Source: Aquimarina sp.
GTDB lineage: Bacteria > Bacteroidota > Bacteroidia > Flavobacteriales > Flavobacteriaceae
Direction: 5' to 3'
Assembly: GCA_002697475.1 (NCBI GenBank)
Contig: NZVW01000128.1
Coordinates: 1-12,148 of the forward strand
DNA length: 12,148 bases
The notes under the pieces are model-generated. The model was not told where the DNA came from. It ran no database searches and was given only the letters and a program-made list of their open reading frames with translations. This document shows, piece after piece, positions 1 through 6,563 of the stretch (the first letter of the stretch is position 1; each line of letters begins with the position of its first letter). Made by a program: the position numbers and the translations under genes.

Positions 1-30
1 AACAAAAGATTTTTATCTCAATATGTAATC

Positions 31-60
31 AAAAAGGGAAGATACTATCTTCCCTTTTTT
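31..60. terminator. Bidirectional rho-independent terminator
   Basis: The hairpin has the stem GGGAAGA/TCTTCCC (36-42 and 48-54, extendable inward to 9 bp) around a very short loop. It is preceded by five A residues and followed by six T residues, so it can act on either strand. On the minus strand it lies about 80 bases past the stop of the small secreted gene at 141-458. On the plus strand it would end a gene lying before the window. Confidence 0.8.
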
Positions 61-140
61 CAAATTCAATCAATCTTTGAAGTCTAATTTACGTATGATA
101 AACTAAATTTCTCATTGTTGATGGTTAGTGGATTGGTTGA

Positions 141-458
141 TTATTCGTCTCCTTTTTTGATAAGATTACCGTCTGCATCATAATAAACTTCTACAGACTC
201 TCCATCTTCTTTAGATAGCTCTAATTTAAATTCTGATGCATCTTTTGTAGCTGCGGCAGCACTAATTGTTGCTCCTTTAAAATCTCTTACTATCGCATCT
301 AATACTTCCTGAGGTAGGTTTTCAACCGCTAGATCGATATACTTATCCTGCTCAACTTTTACAATCATATTTGAAGTTGAAGTTTCGTTTGCTAAAACAT
401 TTTGAGTTCCAACTAATAGTCCTAAAGCTAAGGCTGGTAATACAAATAACTTTTTCAT
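141..458 (-). CDS. Small secreted PepSY-like (BLIP-type) protein
   Basis: The protein has 105 residues. A classical signal peptide spans residues 1-23 (Lys-Lys, hydrophobic core, VLA before Asn24), so it should be exported to the periplasm or beyond. The mature part has the pattern of PepSY-like, beta-lactamase-inhibitor-like domains (PF11396/DUF2874 type): an LPxEVLDAIxxDFxGA helix start at about 48-63, then two acidic strands ending in YYDADGNLI at 92-100. Such proteins usually carry this unit in tandem; only one copy fits here. The family has no firm biochemical role, and it is inferred to bind a ligand or protein in the envelope. There is no metal site or catalytic motif. It is a single-gene unit with a terminator downstream at 31-60, and no clean TAnnTTTG box was found upstream. 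Coding status is well supported; the domain call rests on pattern resemblance. Confidence 0.8.
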   Translation of the reverse strand: MKKLFVLPALALGLLVGTQNVLANETSTSNMIVKVEQDKYIDLAVENLPQEVLDAIVRDFKGATISAAAATKDASEFKLELSKEDGESVEVYYDADGNLIKKGDE

Positions 459-773
459 TGTCTATTTTCTTTTAAGAGTTAAATTTTGTTACACATTATC
501 TAGTGTAATAATCATGCCATTAGATATAATTTATATGTAAGAATTTGATTTATAAACACTTGTGGTTTAAAGTGCCGCGTGGAGTAATTCTAAGAGTGTA
601 GAAAGATTTAACTGTAATGGGGAAATCTTCCACAAATAAATACATTGTACCCTTTGCAATTATGATTTTTTTTGTTAAAAAAATTAAAAGACTTCAAATA
701 ATTGTTTGCTTTTTTTTCATTAATTACATTTGTTTTAAACATAATAAACAACTTCTAATAAAAATAGAATTCT
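459..773. other. Non-coding spacer between divergent genes
   Basis: This 315-base AT-rich spacer separates the minus-strand secreted gene from the plus-strand acyl-CoA dehydrogenase operon. The only convincing element is the operon promoter at 702-732. A small inverted repeat TTACAC/GTGTAA (489-494 and 503-508) lies in the leader of the minus-strand gene, and an AAGATTT/AAATCTT pair lies near 604-630; both are weak. I see no RNA gene or short ORF worth calling. Confidence 0.6.
702..732 (+). promoter_or_regulatory. Bacteroidota-type promoter for acyl-CoA dehydrogenase operon
   Basis: TTG (702-704), a 20-base spacer and TACATTTG (725-732) match the TTG-N17-23-TAnnTTTG consensus of the Bacteroidota primary sigma factor. 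It sits about 41 bases before the ATG at 774. The leader is A-rich and has no Shine-Dalgarno sequence, as is usual in this phylum. Confidence 0.65.
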
Positions 774-1952
774 ATGAAGCCTGATCTTTTTGAAGCACCT
801 GATTATTACAATTTGGATGAATTATTAACCGATGAACATAAACTGGTAAGAGATGCGGCCCGTAGTTGGGTAAAGAGAGAGGTATCTCCGATTATTGATG
901 ACTATGCTCAGCGTGCTGAATTTCCTAAGCAAATTATTAAAGGACTTGCAGAGATTGGTGCTTTTGGTCCATATATACCCGAAGAGTATGGAGGAGCAGG
1001 ATTGGATCAGATTAGTTATGGACTAATTATGCAGGAGATAGAGAGAGGGGATTCTGGAGTGAGATCAACTGCTTCTGTTCAGTCGTCATTAGTAATGTAT
1101 CCTATATGGAAATATGGATCTGAAGAGCAAAGAAAAAAGTATCTTCCTAAACTTGCTTCAGGTGAGTTTATGGGGTGCTTCGGATTGACAGAACCTGATC
1201 ATGGTTCAAATCCAGGAGGTATGACTACCAGCTTCAAGGATAAAGGAGATCACTATTTACTCAATGGAGCAAAATTATGGATATCTAATGCACCGTTTGC
1301 AGATATTGCAGTGGTATGGGCTAAAAATGAAGAAGGTAGAATACATGGTTTGGTAGTGGAGCGAGGTATGGAAGGATTTTCCACACCTGAAACACATAAT
1401 AAATGGTCGTTAAGAGCATCAGCTACAGGTGAGCTGATTTTTGATAATGTCAAAGTGCCTAAGGAGAATCTTTTGCCAGGAAAAGGCGGATTAGGAGCAC
1501 CTTTAGGTTGTTTGGATTCCGCAAGATTTGGTATAGCCTGGGGGGCTATAGGAGCGGCAATGGATTGTTATGATACCGCACTGCGATATGCCAAAGAAAG
1601 AATACAATTCGACAAACCCATTGCAGCTACTCAACTACAACAGAAAAAATTGGCAGAAATGATCACTGAAATAACCAAAGCTCAATTATTAGCCTGGAGA
1701 CTTGGTGTACTTAGAGAAGAAGGAAAAGCTACTTCTGCACAGATTTCTATGGCCAAGCGGAATAATGTAGAAATGGCCATTAAAATTGCCAGAGAAGCCA
1801 GACAAATATTAGGAGGTATGGGTATCACTGGCGAATATAGTATAATGAGACATATGATGAATCTCGAAAGTGTCATAACTTACGAGGGAACCCACGATAT
1901 TCATTTATTGATTACAGGTTTGGATATCACAGGGCACTCCGCATTTAAATAA
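774..1952 (+). CDS. Acyl-CoA dehydrogenase, glutaryl-CoA dehydrogenase type
   Basis: This 392-residue FAD-dependent acyl-CoA dehydrogenase has the usual family length. The motif LTEPDHGSNPGGM (138-150) contacts the flavin and substrate, and WISNA (169-173) is the typical FAD contact. The catalytic base is Glu371, in YEGTHDIH near the C-terminus. Several residues point to glutaryl-CoA: Arg97 and Ser101 in VRSTASVQSS match the glutarate-carboxylate-binding Arg94 and Ser98 of human GCDH. Glu90 and Tyr370 match Glu87 and Tyr369, which are linked with the decarboxylating form. The expected reaction is glutaryl-CoA to crotonyl-CoA plus CO2, in lysine/tryptophan breakdown, passing electrons to ETF in the cytoplasm. 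It is the first gene of a four-gene operon whose other members have no obvious link to it. A related acyl-CoA substrate cannot be excluded. Confidence 0.93.
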   Translation: MKPDLFEAPDYYNLDELLTDEHKLVRDAARSWVKREVSPIIDDYAQRAEFPKQIIKGLAEIGAFGPYIPEEYGGAGLDQISYGLIMQEIERGDSGVRSTASVQSSLVMYPIWKYGSEEQRKKYLPKLASGEFMGCFGLTEPDHGSNPGGMTTSFKDKGDHYLLNGAKLWISNAPFADIAVVWAKNEEGRIHGLVVERGMEGFSTPETHNKWSLRASATGELIFDNVKVPKENLLPGKGGLGAPLGCLDSARFGIAWGAIGAAMDCYDTALRYAKERIQFDKPIAATQLQQKKLAEMITEITKAQLLAWRLGVLREEGKATSAQISMAKRNNVEMAIKIAREARQILGGMGITGEYSIMRHMMNLESVITYEGTHDIHLLITGLDITGHSAFK

Positions 1953-1956
1953 ACCC

Positions 1957-2637
1957 ATGAAAACTTTTGGTCATCGTGGTGCTGCTGGTTTAGTGGCAGA
2001 AAATACGCTTGCATCAATTTCTAAGGCTCTTGAATTAGGAGTTGATGGAATTGAGATAGATGTCCATTGTTGTAAATCCGGTGAGTTAGTAGTCATACAC
2101 GATAATTCAGTCGATAGGACAACTAATGGTGTTGGTTTAATAAAAAATTTAACGCTGACTGAATTAAAACAATTGTTCATTGATGGCAAATATTCAATTC
2201 CCTTACTTACTGAAGTTTTAGATATCATTGACGCTCAATGTCAATTAAATATTGAATTAAAGGGTAGTGGTACCGCACGTCCGGTTGTGGATTTATTGAG
2301 GGAGTATCTGAATAACTCAAGTTGGGATAAATCTGATTTCATTATTTCCAGCTTTGATCACGATCAGCTATTTGATGTTTGTTCAATTGATAATACCTTA
2401 AAAATTGGAGTTCTTACCGAGGAAACGATAGCTGATGCATTGGTGATTGCAAAAAGTCTAAAAGCATATTCTATCCATCCGTCCATAGAAAAGTTTGATT
2501 CAGAGGAGGCTTTATTAGCCATAGAGGAAGGGTTTGCTATATATGTATGGACAGTAAATGACAAAAGTGAAATGGACAGGTTAAGTCGTCTGAATGTTGA
2601 GGCTATTATCACAGATTTTCCGAATTTTGCACTATGA
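1957..2637 (+). CDS. Glycerophosphodiester phosphodiesterase, cytoplasmic
   Basis: This 226-residue single-domain GDPD enzyme has a TIM-barrel fold. It is expected to hydrolyse glycerophosphodiesters to glycerol-3-phosphate and an alcohol. All hallmark positions are present: HRG at 6-8, ENT at 15-17, metal ligands Glu33 and Asp35 in GIEIDVH, the catalytic pair His6 and His48 (in VIHD), RTTNG at 54-58, Glu100 and Lys102 in IELKG, WTVND at 198-202 and ITDFP at 218-222. There is no signal peptide or membrane segment, so it should act in the cytoplasm on recycled phospholipid head groups. This is the short UgpQ-like form rather than the periplasmic GlpQ form. The start lies 4 bases after the upstream stop. 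The end overlaps the next gene by ATGA (2634-2637), which suggests translational coupling. Confidence 0.93.
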   Translation: MKTFGHRGAAGLVAENTLASISKALELGVDGIEIDVHCCKSGELVVIHDNSVDRTTNGVGLIKNLTLTELKQLFIDGKYSIPLLTEVLDIIDAQCQLNIELKGSGTARPVVDLLREYLNNSSWDKSDFIISSFDHDQLFDVCSIDNTLKIGVLTEETIADALVIAKSLKAYSIHPSIEKFDSEEALLAIEEGFAIYVWTVNDKSEMDRLSRLNVEAIITDFPNFAL

Positions 2638-3845
2638 ATTATGACTTGATTATTGTTGGAGGAGGAGCGGCAGGCTTTTTTATGGCAATAAATGTTGCAG
2701 AAAAAAAACCAGATTATAGAATCGTTATACTGGAACGAGGCAAGGAAGTTTTGTCAAAGGTAAGAGTGTCTGGAGGAGGAAGATGTAATGTTACTCACGC
2801 TGAGTTTATTCCTAAAGAGCTTTCTAAGAATTATCCCCGAGGCAAAAAGGAGCTCTTGGGTCCTTTTCATAGCTTTATGACAGGCGATACGATTGAATGG
2901 TTTAGTAATAGGGGAGTTGAACTTAAAATTGAAGAGGATGGAAGGATGTTTCCTGTAACAGATTCTTCTTCAACTATTATTGATTGTTTTTTGCAGCAAA
3001 CGAAACGCTATAATATTGAAGTTATGACGAGTCAGGCTGTAAAGAATTTTTATTATCAAGATGAAAACTGGTATGTAGAGACGAATAAGACACATTTTCA
3101 ATGCGCGAAACTGGCTATAACGACTGGCAGTAATGTTAAGATTTGGGATATTCTAAGCGCTATCGGACATAAGATTATAGCACCTGTTCCTTCACTTTTT
3201 ACATTTAATATTGAAGATTATAGGATAAAAGATTTGCCCGGGCTGTCTTCAAATGCTTCCGTTAAGGTTTTAAACTCTAAACTGCAGAGTGAAGGTCCGG
3301 TACTGGTAACCCATTGGGGGTTAAGTGGTCCGGCAATCTTAAAACTGTCAGCTTGGGGAGCTATTGTTTTGGAGTCTTTTAAATACAAGTTTGATATTTC
3401 CGTTAATTGGCTATCAGGCTATAATCAACAAGAAGTTTTTGAGGAGTTATTAGAGCTTAAAGAAAAGAAAGCTAAACAATTAGTTGCTAAGTACGCACAG
3501 TTTGATTTGCCAAAAAGATTATGGAGAAGTTTAGTGTCTGCCGCACATATAAACGAGGCAAAAAAGTGGGCAGATGTTAGTAATAAAGAGTTGCACACTC
3601 TTTCTGAACAACTTACACATTGTATTTTTAAAGTTGATGGTAAAAGTACTTTTAAGGAAGAATTTGTTACTGCCGGGGGAGTAGATTTAAAGGAGATAAA
3701 TTTTAAAACATACGAAAGTAGGGTTTGCCCTAATTTGTTTTTAGCAGGAGAAGTAATTAATGTAGATGCCATAACCGGAGGGTTTAACTTTCAAAACGCC
3801 TGGACAGGTGCATTTATAGCTGCTCAGAAAATAACTGAAGAATAA
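2634..3845 (+). CDS. YhiN/RdsA (HI0933, 'BaiN') family flavoprotein
   Basis: This is a 403-residue FAD-binding protein. The Rossmann loop GGGAAG occupies 9-14, with Glu34 ending strand 2 for the ribose contact. The family signature VSGGGRCNVTH is at 45-55. A TAGGV segment (346-350) and the C-terminal signature GEVINVDAITGGFNFQNAW (372-390) complete the HI0933-like fold. Databases often name this family aminoacetone oxidase or BaiN. To my knowledge the E. coli member YhiN was recently renamed RdsA and makes dihydrouridine at position 2449 of 23S rRNA, which is the better guess for a bacterium with no sign of bile-acid metabolism. The ATG overlaps the previous stop by four bases. The next gene starts directly after this stop codon, so translation is probably coupled across three genes. 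No key motif is missing. Confidence 0.88.
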   Translation: MNYDLIIVGGGAAGFFMAINVAEKKPDYRIVILERGKEVLSKVRVSGGGRCNVTHAEFIPKELSKNYPRGKKELLGPFHSFMTGDTIEWFSNRGVELKIEEDGRMFPVTDSSSTIIDCFLQQTKRYNIEVMTSQAVKNFYYQDENWYVETNKTHFQCAKLAITTGSNVKIWDILSAIGHKIIAPVPSLFTFNIEDYRIKDLPGLSSNASVKVLNSKLQSEGPVLVTHWGLSGPAILKLSAWGAIVLESFKYKFDISVNWLSGYNQQEVFEELLELKEKKAKQLVAKYAQFDLPKRLWRSLVSAAHINEAKKWADVSNKELHTLSEQLTHCIFKVDGKSTFKEEFVTAGGVDLKEINFKTYESRVCPNLFLAGEVINVDAITGGFNFQNAWTGAFIAAQKITEE

Positions 3846-4397
3846 ATGAATCAGTATATAGCTTTACTTAGAGGGATAAATGTTAGTGGTCAGAAGAAGA
3901 TCAAAATGGCTGATCTTAAAATGCTATTTGAGAATCTAGGGTATCAAGATGTAACAACTTATATTCAAAGCGGAAACGTAATCTTTAGGGCAGACTCTTC
4001 TTCAATTACTGAGCTAAAGAAGAATATAGAAAATGCCATACATAATCAATATAATTTTGAGGTTGCAGTTTTAGTGATAAATAGGCAAAGTCTTTCTGAT
4101 ATTCTAGAAGCCAATCCTTTTAAAGGAGATTTATCAACGGGTAAAGTAGATCAAAAGAAGATGTATTTCACTTTGCTTCATGAAGAGCCTGATGATCAAA
4201 AGGTTCAGGAAATGATGAGCCAAGATTACAGTCCTGAACAGTTCATAATAAAGAATAAAACGATATATTTTTTCGCTATTAACGGATATGGTAGAACTAA
4301 GTTAAATAATAATTTTTTTGAAAATAAACTAAAAGTTACAGCTACTACCAGAAACCACAATACAATAAACAAATTATTGAAGTTAAGTGGGGTTTAG
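3846..4397 (+). CDS. DUF1697 family protein
   Basis: This 183-residue protein matches the DUF1697 (PF08002) family in length and in both end signatures: LLRGINVSG at 7-15 followed by YIQSGNVIF at 39-47, and a C-terminal GRTKLNNNFFENKL stretch followed by TATTRNHNTINKLL (about 149-178). The basic, Asn-rich C-terminus is the most conserved part of the family. The biochemical role is not known to me and no catalytic residues can be named. It is soluble, without signal peptide or membrane helix. The ATG follows the previous TAA with no gap, so it is the last member of the operon starting at 774. No hairpin terminator is visible in the 68 bases that follow, so readthrough into the next gene is possible. 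Confidence 0.88.
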   Translation: MNQYIALLRGINVSGQKKIKMADLKMLFENLGYQDVTTYIQSGNVIFRADSSSITELKKNIENAIHNQYNFEVAVLVINRQSLSDILEANPFKGDLSTGKVDQKKMYFTLLHEEPDDQKVQEMMSQDYSPEQFIIKNKTIYFFAINGYGRTKLNNNFFENKLKVTATTRNHNTINKLLKLSGV

Positions 4398-4465
4398 GAA
4401 TTAATAACTTCTTGGTATTTCAAAATTTTGTATATTAAAGGAGTCAAACCATTATCCCAACTACT

Positions 4466-5248
4466 ATGAAAAAATTTATACTATTGTCTATTGTTTCTAT
4501 TTTTAGCTTTAATTCCTATGCTAACTTTACTAATGATGATGAGCCAATAAAAAAGCTTTTGATGGATTATATCAGTAAAGTTAATGCATTAGAAAAGGGT
4601 GCTAAAAAAAGTGACGTTTTATATCTTTTTGATGATAAGTACAGCGGTAACACAGTTTACATAAATTTATCAGGAGCACTGGTTAGGAAAAACTATAGTA
4701 AAAAAGATATCTCATCGCAATTGGATGATATTGTGAATGATGATAACTACAGTTTTAAACTCATGTTGGACAATGTTGTATTCCTAAGCCAAAAGGAAAA
4801 TGCAGGAGCTATTTCCGCAGTTATTAATTTCGAATCCTTTATAGATAAGAAACTAGCAGAAAAGGGAACTATGCTAATGGATATTGTAGGGATTAAAGTA
4901 AATAGCGAATGGAAAATAGTTCAAAATAACATGGTCAGAGTATCTGAAGCAAAGGATATAGGAGACTGTGTATGTTATATGTATGGCAATGGTGAAACTA
5001 AGTTTGTGACAGAGGTTTATTTTCCTGATGGACTAGAATACAGTCAAAAATTAGAGTCATTTCAGCTAACGAAAAGAGATGGAGAAAGATTACTTAAATC
5101 CCATAGCGATGAATTTATATGGAAAGGTACTGGGGCTTTGTTTTATAAAGGCAAGTCAATTGGTAAGGTAGAAACTTCTAAACAGGCTATTGAAACCGCT
5201 GTTAAGGAACTATACAAGGACTCTTGTGCCAAAATAACATTTAATTAA
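4466..5248 (+). CDS. Secreted protein with NTF2-like N-terminal half
   Basis: This 260-residue exported protein has a signal peptide at 1-19 (Lys-Lys, hydrophobic core, SYA before Asn20). Residues 25-160 resemble NTF2-like/SnoaL-type folds: an initial helix with IKKLLMDYISKVNALE, a middle of short strands, and an ending of the form GIKVNSEWKIVQNNMVRV (142-159), typical of such domains. The C-terminal 100 residues, with a CVC pair (168-170), a YFPDGLEY segment and a lone Cys254, are not recognised. There is no lipobox and no C-terminal sorting domain, so a periplasmic location is likely. No enzyme residues can be assigned; ligand binding is a guess from the fold. The start is the first ATG before the signal peptide. 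No good TAnnTTTG box is present; the closest is AAATTTTG at 4423-4430. The stop codon opens the palindrome at 5246-5293. Confidence 0.8.
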   Translation: MKKFILLSIVSIFSFNSYANFTNDDEPIKKLLMDYISKVNALEKGAKKSDVLYLFDDKYSGNTVYINLSGALVRKNYSKKDISSQLDDIVNDDNYSFKLMLDNVVFLSQKENAGAISAVINFESFIDKKLAEKGTMLMDIVGIKVNSEWKIVQNNMVRVSEAKDIGDCVCYMYGNGETKFVTEVYFPDGLEYSQKLESFQLTKRDGERLLKSHSDEFIWKGTGALFYKGKSIGKVETSKQAIETAVKELYKDSCAKITFN

Positions 5249-5293
5249 TTCATTAGAAAAGGGTGGGATATCCCACCCTTTTCTAATGAATTA
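5246..5293. terminator. Perfect 48-base palindromic bidirectional terminator
   Basis: The centre lies between 5269 and 5270, and the two 24-base arms match without a single mismatch. The core is GGGTGGGATATCCCACCC, flanked by AAAA on the left and TTTT on the right, so both strands give a GC-rich stem followed by U residues. The left edge is the TAA stop of the secreted gene and the right edge is the complement of the TAA stop of tetR. It should end transcription from both convergent genes. Confidence 0.85.
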
Positions 5294-5863
5294 CATAATA
5301 ATAGTTTCATCTTTCAGAAAGCCTCGCCATGAAATCTCGATGGCCTGATTAATATGTTTTTCCTGTAGCTTTACGGTTTCGTTCTCGTGTATTTTTACAA
5401 GAGAGACTACGTTGCCAAAGAAAAGTTCTTCCATTACTAATGTGTTGTAGGACTTGAAAATTTTCTTTTTTATACCTTTTTTAAAATACTCTTGTATTTC
5501 ATTATAGTATTTCCTTGCCTCATCTTTAAGTTTTTGTGGAATGTCAGGGGATCTTGCTATTTGCTCTGAAAAGATAAAAGCTAAAGGATTATTGACGAAG
5601 TAATAGAACAAATTTAACCACATGACTGTAAACTGTTTTTTTAAGTCATCTTCGGGTATGTTTCTCATCACCACGGTACCAAAATCCTGAGTGAGCATGA
5701 GATATAATTCTGTGATAATTTCATCCTTATTCTTAAAGTGATGATAAACAGTGCCGTTAGCAACTCCAGATTCCTTTATGATTTGAGATAAAGAAGTAGC
5801 TTCTATTCCCTGTTTCGTAATTAATTCTAGCGTTGTTTGTAAAACAATTGCCTTTTTACTCAT
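5291..5863 (-). CDS. TetR family transcriptional regulator
   Basis: This 190-residue protein has the usual TetR size. The N-terminal DNA-binding domain shows the full family pattern: a first helix AIVLQTTLELITKQGIEATS, then TSLSQIIKESGVANGTVYHH (24-42) forming the helix-turn-helix, and FKNKDEII at 43-50 closing it. The remaining 140 residues form the divergent all-helical ligand-binding and dimerisation half, rich in aromatic residues (80-98), so the ligand cannot be predicted. It is downstream of tspO on the same strand with a 28-base gap, so the two are probably one transcript. It may repress its own operon or the divergent mevalonate genes (inference), but no clear palindromic operator was found in 6366-6563. 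The stop codon is inside the shared palindromic terminator. Confidence 0.92.
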   Translation of the reverse strand: MSKKAIVLQTTLELITKQGIEATSLSQIIKESGVANGTVYHHFKNKDEIITELYLMLTQDFGTVVMRNIPEDDLKKQFTVMWLNLFYYFVNNPLAFIFSEQIARSPDIPQKLKDEARKYYNEIQEYFKKGIKKKIFKSYNTLVMEELFFGNVVSLVKIHENETVKLQEKHINQAIEISWRGFLKDETIIM

Positions 5864-5891
5864 AAATCTGCTTAACTTTCCTTGTTCACTC

Positions 5892-6365
5892 TTAATTTAA
5901 TTTCCATATGCTAAAAGTCAATACAGTAGCATAAGCCACCCATATGGTGTATGGTATAAGTAGGTAAGCAGCAGTATTATTCACGACTTTGAACCATCTT
6001 ATCGTAAATAAAAGCAGGATAAATAGGGCTACTATATCCAGCAATGCTAATAATGGATTTTGCAACCCAAAGAAAAAAATTGACCAGGCCGCATTCAAAA
6101 TTAATTGAAATCCAAAATGATATAACGCAGTTTTTACCCATTTATGATAGAATCCTCTGCTCCATACAATTCCGGCAGCAATGCCCATCATTAAATAAAG
6201 TGAAGTCCACACTACACCAAATACCCAGTTAGGGGGAGTAAAGTATGGCTTATTAAGATTAGCGTACCAGGTCTCTAATGAAAACTGAGTGGCTACACTA
6301 CTTAAAAAGCCGACAAGTAAGCAAATAATTGTTGCTACACAAATTCTAAGTAACTTCTTCTTCAC
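5892..6365 (-). CDS. tspO: TspO/MBR family membrane protein
   Basis: This 157-residue integral membrane protein has five predicted helices (about 8-26, 47-68, 80-99, 104-123 and 132-153), as expected for TspO. Family motifs are clear: WYANLNKPYFTPPNWVFGVV (33-52) with its invariant Trp and Pro residues, QLILNAAWSIFFFG (87-100), and LLIPYTIWVAYATVL (135-149). TspO proteins bind porphyrins and related ligands; the bacterial protein is linked to stress response and tetrapyrrole handling. The start is GTG at 6365-6363. An in-frame TGA directly precedes it and the next Met is residue 59, so no ATG start is possible. It heads a two-gene unit with tetR and is divergent to the mevalonate operon. Its promoter is not evident: no TAnnTTTG was found on this strand in the 198-base gap. 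Confidence 0.93.
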   Translation of the reverse strand: MKKKLLRICVATIICLLVGFLSSVATQFSLETWYANLNKPYFTPPNWVFGVVWTSLYLMMGIAAGIVWSRGFYHKWVKTALYHFGFQLILNAAWSIFFFGLQNPLLALLDIVALFILLLFTIRWFKVVNNTAAYLLIPYTIWVAYATVLTFSIWKLN

Positions 6366-6537
6366 TCAATCAGTTTTATAAATTATAAATGATTGACAGA
6401 ATCCCCCAAAAAAATTTACTAAGCTTTTTTGCTATGAAATTTCTGTCGCTAAAATACAGTTATTCCTATTAATGATATATACTAAAATAACAATTTATTT
6501 TTATTCGTAATTAATACTGTTAAATCAATCAACCAAT

Positions 6538-6545
6538 TATCTTTG
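6538..6545 (+). promoter_or_regulatory. Promoter -7 box of mevalonate operon
   Basis: TATCTTTG is an exact match to the Bacteroidota TAnnTTTG element and lies 18 bases before the ATG at 6564, giving a very short leader. No clean TTG is seen 17-23 bases upstream. The same octamer occurs before the genes starting at 9944 (minus strand) and 11448. Confidence 0.6.
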
Positions 6546-6563
6546 TGCAAAATCTAGATTTTT

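Noticed and set aside
489..508. Inverted repeat TTACAC/GTGTAA as operator or riboswitch stem
   Set aside because: Only six base pairs with an AT-rich loop and no further pairing. Kept as a note in the spacer entry.
3425..3772. 115-codon open frame on the minus strand
   Set aside because: It lies wholly inside the YhiN/RdsA-like flavoprotein gene, whose conserved C-terminal motifs fix the plus strand as coding. The minus-strand product has no recognisable domain.
4421..4430. Palindrome CAAAATTTTG as operator
   Set aside because: A ten-base AT palindrome is expected by chance in this composition, and no second copy was found near a promoter.
4437..4443. AAAGGAG as a Shine-Dalgarno sequence for the secreted gene
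   Set aside because: It lies 22 bases before the ATG, too far for ribosome binding, and Bacteroidota rarely use such sites.
5246..5293. Palindrome as the end of an insertion sequence or a MITE
   Set aside because: There is no transposase, no second copy in the window and no target-site duplication. The GC core with flanking A and T runs fits a terminator.
6044..6232. 62-codon open frame on the plus strand inside tspO
   Set aside because: The minus-strand TspO motifs run through the whole interval, and the plus-strand peptide has no coding character.
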